A program made the translations under genes and the position numbers. Of a stretch of 64,000 bases of DNA, positions 1 through 9,479 are shown piece after piece. Below the pieces are notes generated by a model. It had not been told where the DNA came from. It did no database searches and saw nothing but the letters and a program-made list of their open reading frames with translations. The DNA lies in the NCBI GenBank assembly GCA_964036045.1, contig OZ038381.1:149429596-149493595 (forward strand), given 5' to 3'. Numbering within the stretch: position 1 is the first letter of the stretch; each line of letters opens with the position of its first letter. This DNA is from Eutreptiella sp. 'Long Island Sound 2002' (lineage: Eukaryota; Euglenozoa; Euglenophyceae; Eutreptiales; Eutreptiaceae).

Positions 1-330
1 ATGTTTACCTCTTTCCCCAACTTTGCTTTATTTGTGTTCATATGCCAATTTCAGGGCTTTCTTCCTTGGTGCAATTCTTGTACATGCCCGCCACCGTGGG
101 AATACCGGTGTGCTGAACGAAAGCCCGCAGCCTGATTTGGATTGTGAATTGGGTTATTGCCATACTTGTGGGATCTGGTTGCCATTCAGGGTTGAAGGAG
201 GATTGTATTTTCTATTTTCTATATTTTTGGTTTTGGACCCTGGATTTTGATAAATGCAAGCATTGATCCGGAGCAAGTCGGCGGGGATTACAGGCGGAAG
301 GGGCACAGCGGGGGCCGGTCCCGATCAAAT
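1..330 (+). repeat. 3' end of an element-B-type LTR, cut by the window start
   Basis: The stretch aligns, with divergence, to the last ~370 bases of both LTRs of element B (12430-12795 and 23250-23620). Shared landmarks are a GTTCATATGCCAATTTCAGG block near base 38 and a GGAAGGGGCACAGCGGGGGC block near base 298. It does not resemble the 3' LTR of element A that follows at 7450. No primer-binding site follows it, so the junction with gag of element A looks recombinant or rearranged. Confidence 0.6.
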
Positions 331-345
331 TGTCCAGCTTCATCC

Positions 346-2269
346 TCAACTGCCATTGAAGGACCTGAGGAGTATGAGGAGCTGAAGCAGAAGATGGATT
401 AGTACATCCTACATCAGGAGTACTACAAATCCATCCGTGGGGAAGATGGAGAGGAGCCACTGGCTGTACATGGATCCATACCACGTACAGACCTAGGGTC
501 CTACGCGCACTCAGGTCCTCCGTCCACTGCATCCCTGCCAAGACGAACAAGACCTGAGTATCCAAGACCATGTTATCCAACCCCAAGGGCTCCCGAAGTG
601 GCCCCAACACGAGTCGAAGAACAACATCATCCAAGGCCAACCTACGGAGCCCTGGATCACATGGCCGAGCTGTTGGCCAAAATCCTGTCTGGATCAGAAG
701 ATCCAGATGTAACGGCCCTATCAGAGGCCATTAAGGCAAAGCTGGGTATTGCTGAACCCTTACCCAAGCCTGAGTTGCCCTCTCTCTCTCCAGGGCTGAG
801 TACCCTGGCCGAAGATCTCAAGAGATCAAGGGTCTCAAGGCTGTTGCCTAAGGTCACCTGCCCCAGCCCCTTTGACCCCCGTGCCAGGACAGTGCCTATG
901 GCTGAGCTACAGGACGTGCCTGTCACAGAGAGTGAGAGAAGAGGACTGTCAGCCCTGGCCCCTCTTGCCGGCGTGTCGCCTACAGGCCTAACTCCGGGGG
1001 GTGGGAAGACGGGCAGACCAATTGCCCAGGCGAACATCGAGCTGGAACTGCCGGAGTTCGACCCCAAAAAACCTGCCTGAATGGGCAGAGGAATTTGCAG
1101 AGTTCCTTTTGTTGACTGGCCAATCCCATGTGGATGTGGCCACCAAATGTTCACTGCTAAAACGCTCATGCAAAAAGAAATTTTTGGAAAAACAGGTCAA
1201 ACAGATTGTGAAAACCTGTTCTACTTGGGCAGAGGTACTCCTGAGGTTAGAGAAAGCATTCCCAGTCTATGAGACTGACCTCAGCGTACGCACACAGATC
1301 GAGGAGCTACCTATGCTCCCGGAGTTTCCATCCGCTGCGCGAATTTCTGAGTATGTGTGCGACTTGGAGTACTTATTTTCGAGGATGAACTTGGGCTCCT
1401 ACGGAGCCACTGAGCCCCACCTGTGGCTCATGAGTAAGATCCGCCAGCGTACGTGGGATGATTGCCGCTCCACCTCTGAGAGGAAGAGCAGGACCCACTC
1501 GTACGATACACTGGTGGATCTCTTGATTGAGCCAGCTCTTGAGAGAGAGAATGACTCCCACATGGAGAAATTCCTCAAGAAGCATTTGCGACGAGGTGGT
1601 ACCCCTACCCCCGAACGTGGCGAAGGGAAGGGGCATAAAAATCCCACTAACACCAACCAGGGAGGTGGTAAAGGGAGGGGCAACCTACGTGCCATGAACG
1701 AGGTTCCAACTGATGCAAGCACACCCCCCCTGTTTTACTGCCGACCAGTCAATGACAAGGGGGGACCTTGTCATGCCTCTGACTGCGATCTCCGCAGTGG
1801 CTGTATGCTGCAGATGAAACGTCAGCAGCATACTAAAGATGGGAAAACTGTGACCCATCAGGACCACTTCAGGTGTACCATCACCTGTGGTTACTGTGGC
1901 AAACGCCGTCACTATGAGGACGAATGCCACATCAAGAAACGCGAGAGTGACAAACTCAAGCGTCAGGAGGCGGAGCGCCAGAAGACCCAGACGCCCGCCA
2001 GAAATCCCCCGAATGGGGATAAAGGTAAAGGAGGTGGCAAGGGGGGTGGCAAAACTGGACCCCCTAACCCCCAGAGGCGCTCATCAGCGCCTGTTGCTAC
2101 ACCCAGTCCTGCTGCTACACCCGCTCCTGCCGCAGGTGTCCCCCAGAAGCGCCCCAAAGGGGATAATGCTACCCCTGAGGGGAATAATTCTAAGAAGAGG
2201 CGCTTGGCCTGGATGGCCAAGTCCCTCATGGCTGCAGGGGTGGATGTGAAATTCCCTGATGAGGAATAG
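346..2269 (+). pseudogene. gag: gag of element A (nucleocapsid-type zinc knuckle)
   Basis: This is the structural polyprotein that would package element RNA. Coding sense starts near 346 in frame with the ORF at 598, contains a TAG near 400, and shifts frame at a run of six A residues (1066-1071), after which it reads cleanly to TAG at 2267-2269. The capsid-like core around 1070-1530 aligns with gag of element D (shared FLEKQVKQIV motif). A CX2CX4HX4C knuckle (CGYCGKRRHYEDEC) is encoded at 1886-1927, followed by a Lys/Gly/Pro-rich basic tail. No confident initiator Met is seen because the 5' end joins a foreign LTR. The stop is followed by GGG GGC and pol stays in the same frame, so termination suppression is a plausible route to Gag-Pol. 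Confidence 0.8.
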
Positions 2270-3103
2270 GGGGGCGGCTCCGAAGAGGAGGACTTGGTTT
2301 TCTGGATCCTCGTGAAAATCGGGGATCAGGTTTTTCGAGCGGTGCTTGATACCGGTGCAACATTTTCCATAGTGGCCCGGCGCCTGCTTAAAACTTTCAG
2401 GAAAACTAGGACAGTGGCCATAAGAGTAGGGGATGGGCGTACCATCCACTCCTTGGGGGGGGTCGATGTGACCATATGTCTGGGCGACGAAACCGTGACC
2501 CAACACTGCAGAGTGTTGGACACTGACGCCTTTGACATCGTCATTGGCACCGACTTTCTAGGAAGGAACCCCCAGGTAAGAATGGTGTGCCTACAGCGTC
2601 CTTACTCTTTGCACTGCGACTTTGGGAGTGGGCTATTCTCCGTTCTTTTAGAGCTGTCAGGACGAAAAGAGTCTGGGCTGCGCTACGCAGCCAGGACGAA
2701 CTATCGTACTGAAAACTACCAGCTGGCCCGTCATGTTCTTGAAAATGGACTGGCGGCCCTACAGGTAAACCTGGATGAGATCCAGGTGGAATTGTTTGCG
2801 AGCCAACAACAGCACATCATGCAGTTGTACTGCTCGAAACAACTGAACAATGCTTTCCGTTTCTTCTGGAAAGCAATGGGCCTAGCGTATGCTAACCCTC
2901 CCTTCTCCCTGCTCGCGAAGGTTCTAACCAAAATCGCTTATGAGGGAGGAAGGGTTGTTATGTGCACCCCTGACTGGGGTTGCTCTGGTGAACATGCTTA
3001 CTGGCGCCGTATGCTACATCGAATGACCGTGGGAAGAGTGCAACTCCCGGACGGCCCCATCTATGTGCCTGAGGACTCAGACACAGCTATGCAGGCCCCT
3101 TAG
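2270..3103 (+). CDS. pol: Aspartic protease plus Dam-like methyltransferase module (element A pol, part 1)
   Basis: The segment is in frame with gag after its stop. The protease carries the catalytic DTGA at 2348-2359, with a downstream hydrophobic IVIGTDFLG flap-end motif typical of retropepsins; it would mature the polyprotein. Then comes a domain with VELFAS, a Trp/Phe-rich middle, YANPPFSLL (NPPF at 2894-2905) and VVMCTPDW. This order matches the phage Dam/N6-adenine methyltransferase pattern, in which (D/N)PP(F/Y/W) is the catalytic motif IV, also known from DIRS retrotransposons. Methyltransferase activity is inferred, not shown. A TAG at 3101 ends the ORF, but the frame continues beyond it. 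Confidence 0.75.
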   Translation, partial: GGGSEEEDLVFWILVKIGDQVFRAVLDTGATFSIVARRLLKTFRKTRTVAIRVGDGRTIHSLGGVDVTICLGDETVTQHCRVLDTDAFDIVIGTDFLGRNPQVRMVCLQRPYSLHCDFGSGLFSVLLELSGRKESGLRYAARTNYRTENYQLARHVLENGLAALQVNLDEIQVELFASQQQHIMQLYCSKQLNNAFRFFWKAMGLAYANPPFSLLAKVLTKIAYEGGRVVMCTPDWGCSGEHAYWRRMLHRMTVGRVQLPDGPIYVPEDSDTAMQAP

Positions 3104-4927
3104 TGGGCCAGTTTCCTGTCCATCATCGATGGATCTCTCAATCCTGTACCCCTGTGTGACCTGGACCGGGTGCTACTAAAAGAGGTCATGGCTGAAAATC
3201 ATGGCCTGACCCTTTATGATCTCAAAAATCGATCTCCTGAGCACCTATCTGCCAAACTTACAGGGTGTGAGTCTCCTGATGACTATCTGGAACCTACAGC
3301 TGTAAAAGGGGATGCTGACGACCAACTGTCTGAGATCGCCAGCACTATTCCCTCTGTTGATCCCAGCTGTGTTGACCTAAAACATAGTGCTTTCCTGGCC
3401 CAGCTGTTGCTAGAGGAGGTAGATCTAGAGTCAACCTCTGAACCCGCTTCTTCTGTTGGGAAACCAGTGCTACACATGCAGCCTGTGCACACAGGTGAAC
3501 CCGTGGCCCGGAGTGCTGATGCTCTGGCACGGCCTGCTGCTAATAACATGCCATTGTCTGAGCATGACACTCAAGAACTCCGACGGCTGTTGTACCTGAA
3601 GGCCGAAGATATTGAGCGCCAAGAGCGGCTGCAATACCTCAGACAGACCTGGAAATACTCCATCTGGTCTGAGGAGGACGATGAGTCCTATACGCTGCCT
3701 GATCCTGAGATACCTCTAGTGTATTCTCTACACTATGGGCAGCAATGTTCCCCTGAGTGGGACGATGGTACTGTACCTGCCGAAACTGCTGATCGGCATA
3801 TAAAGAAAGAACATGGAAAAAGCAACCTCCATGCTGAGGAGGATTTCCTTCAGAAACTCGAGAGTCTTAACCTTGACCCCCGCCTGAAGAAACTGCTGAT
3901 GACCTATGAGGAGGTGTTCGGCGCCTTGCCGCCTCCCCTTTCTTGTAAAAAACTGGTCCAGATGGACTTGAAATTGAAACCAGAATTCGAAAAGACGCGA
4001 GTGAGGCGTCGTCCCTATCCCGCTCCACAGGAACAGGTTGAAGAAATGGAGCGCCAGATCCAAGAATGCATTGATGCTGGCCTCGTTGAAGAGTATAAAC
4101 ACGGGGACTATTCCCATCACTGCAGTCCCTGTTTCCTTGTTGCTAAACCAGGGTCGACTGCCCTACGTCTTGTTGTAGACTATGGTGAGGTCAACAAGAA
4201 AACCCAGAACCACTCAGGGAGTATTCCTAACATGGAAAACACCCTGGAGCGTATTGCCAAATGCAGGTATAAGACCAAAATGGACAAACGCTCTGGTTTC
4301 TGGCAGGTTGACCTAATCGCCGCAGCTCAGGAGCTGCTTGCCTTTATAACCCCTAAGGATCGTGTCTTCAAGTGGAAGGTTATGCCTTTCGGGGTGGCTA
4401 ATGCCCCAGCGCTCTTCCAGGAGCTTATGAACAAAATTTTGTACATACTGAGGCGCAGGCCTCTAGTACAAGAGTTGATTTCTCGGGGTGCAGAAATGGA
4501 GGCTCACATCGACGACGTGAGTTTGGGTACTAATACCAAAGAGGACCATGTCCTTCTCCTCCGTGAATTTTTCACTGTCTGTCAAGAAAACCATCTCCGA
4601 ATCAAACTCGAAAAATGTGAGTTTATGAAAGAGGAGATGGAGTATTTGGGTTTCGACGTAGGGTATGGCTGGTGGAAACCAGCCGCGTCTCAGATGCAGC
4701 CCCTACAGGACATGCAGATTCGCGATGACCCTAAGAAGGGTCTACACGATGTGAGGAGTTTTGTCGGCGCCTGTAATTTCTATCGGCGTCACATCCACAA
4801 TTCTACTTACTCCTCTGCACTCCTCACTGACCTGATCAAGAAAACTACTCCCTGGAGGTGGACCTCCAGAGAGGAAGAGTGTTTCCAGGAGTTGAAGAAG
4901 AAGATTGCCTCCTCCAACTGCCTGTGA
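3104..4927 (+). CDS. pol: Reverse transcriptase with long acidic N-terminal linker (element A pol, part 2)
   Basis: A ~270-residue linker of low similarity precedes a Ty3-type RT starting near 3900. Visible RT motifs are LRLVVDYGEVNKKT, MDKRSGFWQVDL, FGVANAPALFQELMNKIL and the catalytic box written as HIDD (4505-4516) instead of the usual YxDD, followed by the thumb region LGFDVGYGW. The end aligns with the RT-RNase H connection and stops at TGA 4925-4927, with RNase H continuing in frame. The HIDD variant keeps both metal-binding aspartates. The ORF has no internal stop for 607 codons. Confidence 0.85.
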   Translation, partial: WASFLSIIDGSLNPVPLCDLDRVLLKEVMAENHGLTLYDLKNRSPEHLSAKLTGCESPDDYLEPTAVKGDADDQLSEIASTIPSVDPSCVDLKHSAFLAQLLLEEVDLESTSEPASSVGKPVLHMQPVHTGEPVARSADALARPAANNMPLSEHDTQELRRLLYLKAEDIERQERLQYLRQTWKYSIWSEEDDESYTLPDPEIPLVYSLHYGQQCSPEWDDGTVPAETADRHIKKEHGKSNLHAEEDFLQKLESLNLDPRLKKLLMTYEEVFGALPPPLSCKKLVQMDLKLKPEFEKTRVRRRPYPAPQEQVEEMERQIQECIDAGLVEEYKHGDYSHHCSPCFLVAKPGSTALRLVVDYGEVNKKTQNHSGSIPNMENTLERIAKCRYKTKMDKRSGFWQVDLIAAAQELLAFITPKDRVFKWKVMPFGVANAPALFQELMNKILYILRRRPLVQELISRGAEMEAHIDDVSLGTNTKEDHVLLLREFFTVCQENHLRIKLEKCEFMKEEMEYLGFDVGYGWWKPAASQMQPLQDMQIRDDPKKGLHDVRSFVGACNFYRRHIHNSTYSSALLTDLIKKTTPWRWTSREEECFQELKKKIASSNCL

Positions 4928-6304
4928 GTGCCCCGCCCTGAGGGCGAGATAGTCCTGATCACTGATGCCAGTGATGTAGGGGGGGGAGGTACGATCTATC
5001 AATGGCAGGAGCTTAACCCCGCTGAACTAACCCACTGCCATTATCGTACTACTGGACTGAACCGTGATGGTTCGTTGAAACATGACTATCCTACCAGTGA
5101 GTGGCGACTGGTGCCACTTGGACACTGGAATTGGAAATGGAACCAAGCGCGTTCCAACTACAGCACCTATGACCAGGAACTCCTGGCCGGTATGTTGGTG
5201 CTATCGTCCCAATCACGACTCCTGGGATCTAACCCTATTGTCTGGCTGTGTTACCAGGAGCCTGTCAAGTCTTTTCAGAAGGGCCCACCACCAGAAAAAG
5301 CAAAGCTAAAACGGTGGTGGACTTACCTGAGCCAGTTCAGGCTGACAGTGCATCATATCCCCGGGATTGAGAATGAACTGTCTGACTATATATCGCGCAA
5401 AAACTTCGATGCGCTTATTGGTGAGAGCTCTGAGGCGCTCGCCAAAGAGGCTTTCCAGCGTATGGATGTCCAGCTTGACCTGTCCATGCGCACTGCTGGA
5501 ATCCTGGAGGGTTGGAGTCTAACCGACTATCAGTCAGAGTATGAAGAAATTCTCCAAACCCTCAGCACTGGTCTCGAACCCCGTGTCATTGACGGGCACC
5601 AGTGGTATAAAAACAATCAGTACCTCTTCTACGAGGACCGAATTGTGGTGCCTGAGGCACGACTGGATGGGTGCCTACAGTGGTCCCATCTCAGTTCTGG
5701 TCACACTGGCGCTAATCGCTCAGTGGACTTCTTCCGTGAGTGTTTCTACTCTAGTCTAACCCTGACTGAAGTGAGGTCGCGTATGCAGACTATTGTGGAT
5801 GCTTGTGGCTGTCATGCCAGCAAGCAGAGCGACAGTAGGGATAGGGGCTTGATCTCCAGCTTACCCATACCCTATTGTGCTAACTCTCTTCTCTACCTGG
5901 ATTACATCCACGGCCTACCACGCTTTGGCGGCTATGATAGTTGCCTCGTGGTCACCTGTGGTCTATCTCGCTTCACCCGTGTGTTCCCTTGCAATAAGAA
6001 AATCACAGGTGAGCAGACTGTAAAAATGTTGGTCGAACAATGGTTCGAACCCTATGGAGCACCTAAACAGGTGCACTCTGATGAAGATGTACGCATATGC
6101 AGTGACACTGGGTGGTACAAACGAGTGCTAAATGCCCTCAACGTGGAGGTAACCACAGGTGTGCCCTATACTCACACGTCTAACCCTCTCTGTGAGAGAC
6201 GGAACCGTGTGGTGGAGCAAAACTTAAGAATCCTGATGAAACAGGAGCGCACCAAAGACTGGGTACGCCTAGTGCCCTGGGCAGTACTGTCCATGAACTC
6301 ATAG
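4928..6304 (+). CDS. pol: RNase H and N-terminal/catalytic integrase (element A pol, part 3)
   Basis: RNase H motifs are LITDASDVGGGG (first Asp) and DQELLAGM (Glu). The third site reads CYQEP where elements C and D keep Asp (CDQES, SDQEP), so A has probably lost that RNase H aspartate. A connection domain with HHIPGIENELSDYIS leads into integrase: a His-containing SHLSSGHTG and a CGC pair stand for the HHCC finger, and the DDE core shows LDYIHG, VHSDEDVRI and NPLCERRN. The reading frame ends at TAG 6302; element D has Lys-Glu at the corresponding position, so the stop is a substitution inside integrase. Confidence 0.85.
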   Translation: MPRPEGEIVLITDASDVGGGGTIYQWQELNPAELTHCHYRTTGLNRDGSLKHDYPTSEWRLVPLGHWNWKWNQARSNYSTYDQELLAGMLVLSSQSRLLGSNPIVWLCYQEPVKSFQKGPPPEKAKLKRWWTYLSQFRLTVHHIPGIENELSDYISRKNFDALIGESSEALAKEAFQRMDVQLDLSMRTAGILEGWSLTDYQSEYEEILQTLSTGLEPRVIDGHQWYKNNQYLFYEDRIVVPEARLDGCLQWSHLSSGHTGANRSVDFFRECFYSSLTLTEVRSRMQTIVDACGCHASKQSDSRDRGLISSLPIPYCANSLLYLDYIHGLPRFGGYDSCLVVTCGLSRFTRVFPCNKKITGEQTVKMLVEQWFEPYGAPKQVHSDEDVRICSDTGWYKRVLNALNVEVTTGVPYTHTSNPLCERRNRVVEQNLRILMKQERTKDWVRLVPWAVLSMNS

Positions 6305-7072
6305 CGGAGCTCTTCTACGGGTTTCACCCCCCACGAACTGTTCCATGGAGGACGACCTGCTTGGTTCTTCAAAACCCCCTTTCCTGAGGACTTCAAGAGC
6401 CCTGTGGGAAATTGGCTGGAACACAAGCAGTCTCTGGCTAACCAGGCTGGTACTAACCTGAGGCACCTTCGTGACCGTGAACTGAGCCGACGGAACCGCC
6501 TACGGCGACCTGCCAGCTTCAAGGTTGGTGACCTTGTTTTGGTACACCATTCACGTCCACCCTCCTGGCCACATAACTGCCTACAGGACCCTTTCTTTGG
6601 ACCCTATCGTATCATCAGGATAGATGGATCTAGGATCCATGTCAGGTGCAGTCCACGTCTAGGTGGTGAACTGTTGTGTGCACCTAAGCAGTTGAGACAT
6701 TATCACTCCCCTGACGACTTGTCTTGGGATGAGTGGCGCCTCAGCGACAGTGAGATTGAACGTATAGACCTAGAGAACGCTGCCAGTCCAGAGGAGGCAG
6801 ACGAACTCGAAGAGATGACTGCCGATGAGATGGCAGTCGATGGTTACTACGTGGTTGCAGGTATTGCTCGCCACGAGTATAAACAGGGCTGGAAATTCCT
6901 AACCCTGTGGGATGGCTATGGGTTGTCTGAGGCGACCTGGGAACCTATGTCAGCCTTCATACAACCAGATGGGAGTATCAACCCCATCTTCCGCACCTAC
7001 CTCGTTGAGAACAACGAGGGTCAGCTCCTAACCCGTGCTGAGACTATGTCCCAGCGTAAGAAGCGAAGCTAA
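6305..7072 (+). CDS. pol: Integrase C-terminus with chromodomain (element A pol, part 4)
   Basis: This continues the integrase frame after the TAG at 6302. The GPY/F-like module reads DPFFGPYRIIRIDGSRIHVRCSP in two stretches near 6590-6650. A C-terminal chromodomain follows (residues VVAGIARHEY, GWKFLTLWDGYG, EATWEP at about 6850-6950), the module that in chromoviruses directs integration to marked chromatin. It ends with a basic KKRS tail at 7070. The chromodomain aligns closely with that of element D (35248-36465, minus strand). Confidence 0.85.
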   Translation, partial: RSSSTGFTPHELFHGGRPAWFFKTPFPEDFKSPVGNWLEHKQSLANQAGTNLRHLRDRELSRRNRLRRPASFKVGDLVLVHHSRPPSWPHNCLQDPFFGPYRIIRIDGSRIHVRCSPRLGGELLCAPKQLRHYHSPDDLSWDEWRLSDSEIERIDLENAASPEEADELEEMTADEMAVDGYYVVAGIARHEYKQGWKFLTLWDGYGLSEATWEPMSAFIQPDGSINPIFRTYLVENNEGQLLTRAETMSQRKKRS

Positions 7073-7449
7073 TTTCCCTGTGTCAGTCTACTGACAGGTG
7101 CAGTGAGCACTCTTCTGCAGACGTGCCTGAGTATGGTTGTAAGAGCAGTTGTCACAGTTGCCCCGCATTGCATCGCAGGACAGGACCGTTAGCCCCCCGT
7201 GACAACCACTCCCTGGCCAAAGGCCATTGGTTTTTCACAGACTACTGCATACTGAGCACTGCACTGACCCTGTCTGTGCCCTACAGACCCATGCCTATGG
7301 TTTCCAGCGTGAGCCAGGTGGCCGCTTATCATGATTGCAGCCACCCAGCGAGTGTGTGCCTTGTTGACCATGTGTTGCATGGGTACTGCCCTAATGTAAT
7401 GACCTTGGTGAGCCAACGAAGAACGGTGGCTTCCTACACCAGGGGGGAA
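7073..7449 (+). other. 3' untranslated region and polypurine tract of element A
   Basis: There is no coding sense between the pol stop and the LTR. A purine run AGGGGGGAA at 7441-7449 directly precedes TGACAAGC, the start of the 3' LTR, as expected for the plus-strand primer. Element D has the equivalent tract AGGGGAGGGA (minus strand, 34987-34978) before TGACAAA. Confidence 0.6.
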
Positions 7450-8630
7450 TGACAAGCAAGGTGTTATGAGGCAAGGTGTGTCTTCCCTCCTTGGGGACAA
7501 GCGAGCCCATAGTTAGGACCCCTGACTGGTCCAGACCCATGGGGTTCTACCCTTCCTTACAGGGTTTACCATACCCCTAAGTGTGCTACGTATGTCTGTA
7601 TGTGTCTCACTTCTCTCCCCAGCGTGGCTCCCGGAGACCGGGCTTCGCTGACGTCGGACCGAAGGTCCTAATCAGGTACTATTACCACTCCTATGGCGCC
7701 CAAATTTTGTGCTGGCGCCTATCCTTGGGGTAGGACGGTAAAAGCCCTACCTACTAAGAGGGGAGGGGTGGCCAAGTGTGCTAAGGGCATACAAAACGCC
7801 CATTTTTGCTACAGGCCAGAAGCTAACGCACTCCCCTGCCCACGAGGAAAAGCACGCGGGACAGGATACACCACTACACTACACTCACTAACGCCAGCAC
7901 CGGCCTTCGAAGGCAGGGTGAGCACTCATCACTTGAACTCACCTCTGCCAGGCCTGCTGACCCTAACCCCTACACACGCTACTGGGTGCTGCTCTCGAAG
8001 TTCACGCAGGCCCTAGTGGCCCTCCTGTGAAGAAGACAAGAGAACACAGCGCTCCTAAGCAGCTGTGGCCTAACAAGGGACGCCACAACGCGTTTCCCCT
8101 GCTAGGGCCTGGAGGGAAGGGGTGCTCTCGTTGCGTGCACAGCGCAGATGTCGTTGAGGTCGGACTGCCCTCGCCACTACTGGCTGAGGCACAGTGATTT
8201 GATTTGTGATCAGCGCCCCTGTTTTGCTGGGGCAGAAAAATGGTAGCCGCCGAAGGCAGCTGCTGCGTGCACCAATCACCCTTAACCTCTCCCACCTGTA
8301 CAACAGAGGCAAATGAAGGGGTGTTTGCGACGGAGGAACCAAGCCACACTCCAGGTATTATACCCTTCTCAGTGTGACCTATAATACACTGTTCGCAAAC
8401 ACGCTGAAGATTCAGCTACCCCTGTCAAGCAAGCAAGCTTTAAGAAACTCCTCGGGTTCTCTTAAAGAACGTACCGAGGAGCCTCTGGGTAACCTAAACA
8501 AGATTTACCGTGCGCAATTCGCGTGGCCCACCCTTTAATGCATCATGTGCACGCAGGGAAGGGAGGCTGAACCACTGACTCAACCAGGAGGTGAGCTCCT
8601 CCTGGGCTAACGTACCTTACTCACCATGCA
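7450..8630 (+). repeat. 3' LTR of element A (right end unresolved)
   Basis: It begins TGACAAGCAAGG after the polypurine tract. It aligns with the minus-strand 3' LTR of D (34977-34095), for example the block around 8128-8175 against the reverse complement of 34570-34617. The match fades after ~8630. ORFs inside (such as 8002-8349 minus) do not align between the two copies and are treated as chance. Confidence 0.65.
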
Positions 8631-9479
8631 TCGTGTGAATGCCGAATTGAAACGAACACAAAACAAACCTAGGCGTTTTAAGCAACTCAACTTTAACACC
8701 ACGGCCGCACACGGACAAACGCTTTCTGTACTTACCTGTAAAGGGGAAAACAAGGGTGAATTTCGGATACAGGTAAAGCGTCACAGCGTGTGGATGCCTC
8801 GATTAGGCACATGCATCGCGAGCACAGCGCATATTTTAACCCTACGTGCGCGCTGCGCGCTCCATTCGCATCACATACCTTTCATTCCTGCTTTTACCTG
8901 TGCAGAGCACGAGAGAAGAGCACCCGACCCCCCAACGAGCACAGCGTTGACAACCCTAACGTTTTGACGAAACAACCAATACGAACGCAATGCGTGAGTG
9001 TGAGGTGACACTAACATACCTGAGAGATGGGTTGTTGACCTGCTCTGTGGTGTGGGCTGAATTTGAATGCTTGACTCTGAAGTTTATAGAAATTTTGATG
9101 CAACTGTGCAAAAGTTTTCTTTAAAACTTTAAAAACTACGGCTCATACCTTCTTTTCCAAAAGCCGTTTACGCTTGCGCAACCCTTTTCTTGGAGTCCGC
9201 TTCCTTTGCGCTTGTCTGCGACTTTAAGTTATGTGTAAAAATGACGATTTCCCGCGTGGTTTCGTCGATTTTTAACGATTTCACTTGCTAAATTGCAACC
9301 CCTTCCGCTAAACCGCAGGAATCACTCCCTGCTGGTTACATTTTCTATTTTTTCCAGCTCCTGGGGGTTTGTGTCCTCCGTTGGGAGTATTGCTCCGCCC
9401 TGGCCCTTGGTCAGGACGTTTACTAAAACGCTGTTTATTCAGCGATGGCCGTCCGCATTAGAGCTTTCAACTGTACCCT
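8631..9479. other. No gene recognised; possible LTR remainder
   Basis: This is moderately AT-rich sequence with no long ORF of recognisable content. It may be the remainder of the element A LTR or flanking DNA. I see no second purine tract, target duplication or clear LTR end here. Confidence 0.4.

Larger units (their letters stand above)
331..8630 (+). mobile_element. Element A: Ty3/gypsy-like chromodomain retrotransposon, decayed
   Basis: Order: gag, in-frame stop, protease, Dam-like methyltransferase module, reverse transcriptase (RT), RNase H, integrase, chromodomain, purine tract, 3' LTR. From 1073 to 7072 everything lies in one reading frame, broken only by stops at 2267 (TAG), 3101 (TAG), 4925 (TGA) and 6302 (TAG). 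Protein comparison places it close to elements D and C of this window and further from B. Its 3' LTR begins at 7450 and matches that of D. The right end is unresolved; 8630 is where clear similarity to the D LTR stops. The expected 5' LTR is missing or replaced. Confidence 0.88.

Noticed and set aside
2267-6304. Stop codon reassignment in this genome
   Set aside because: All three stop codons appear as interruptions in decayed elements, while the 665-codon ORF at 28731 and others end normally; at least two stops in A and D replace Lys or Trp codons seen in a sister element.
8002-8349. Minus-strand ORFs in the element A LTR
   Set aside because: They do not align with any frame in the homologous LTR of element D.
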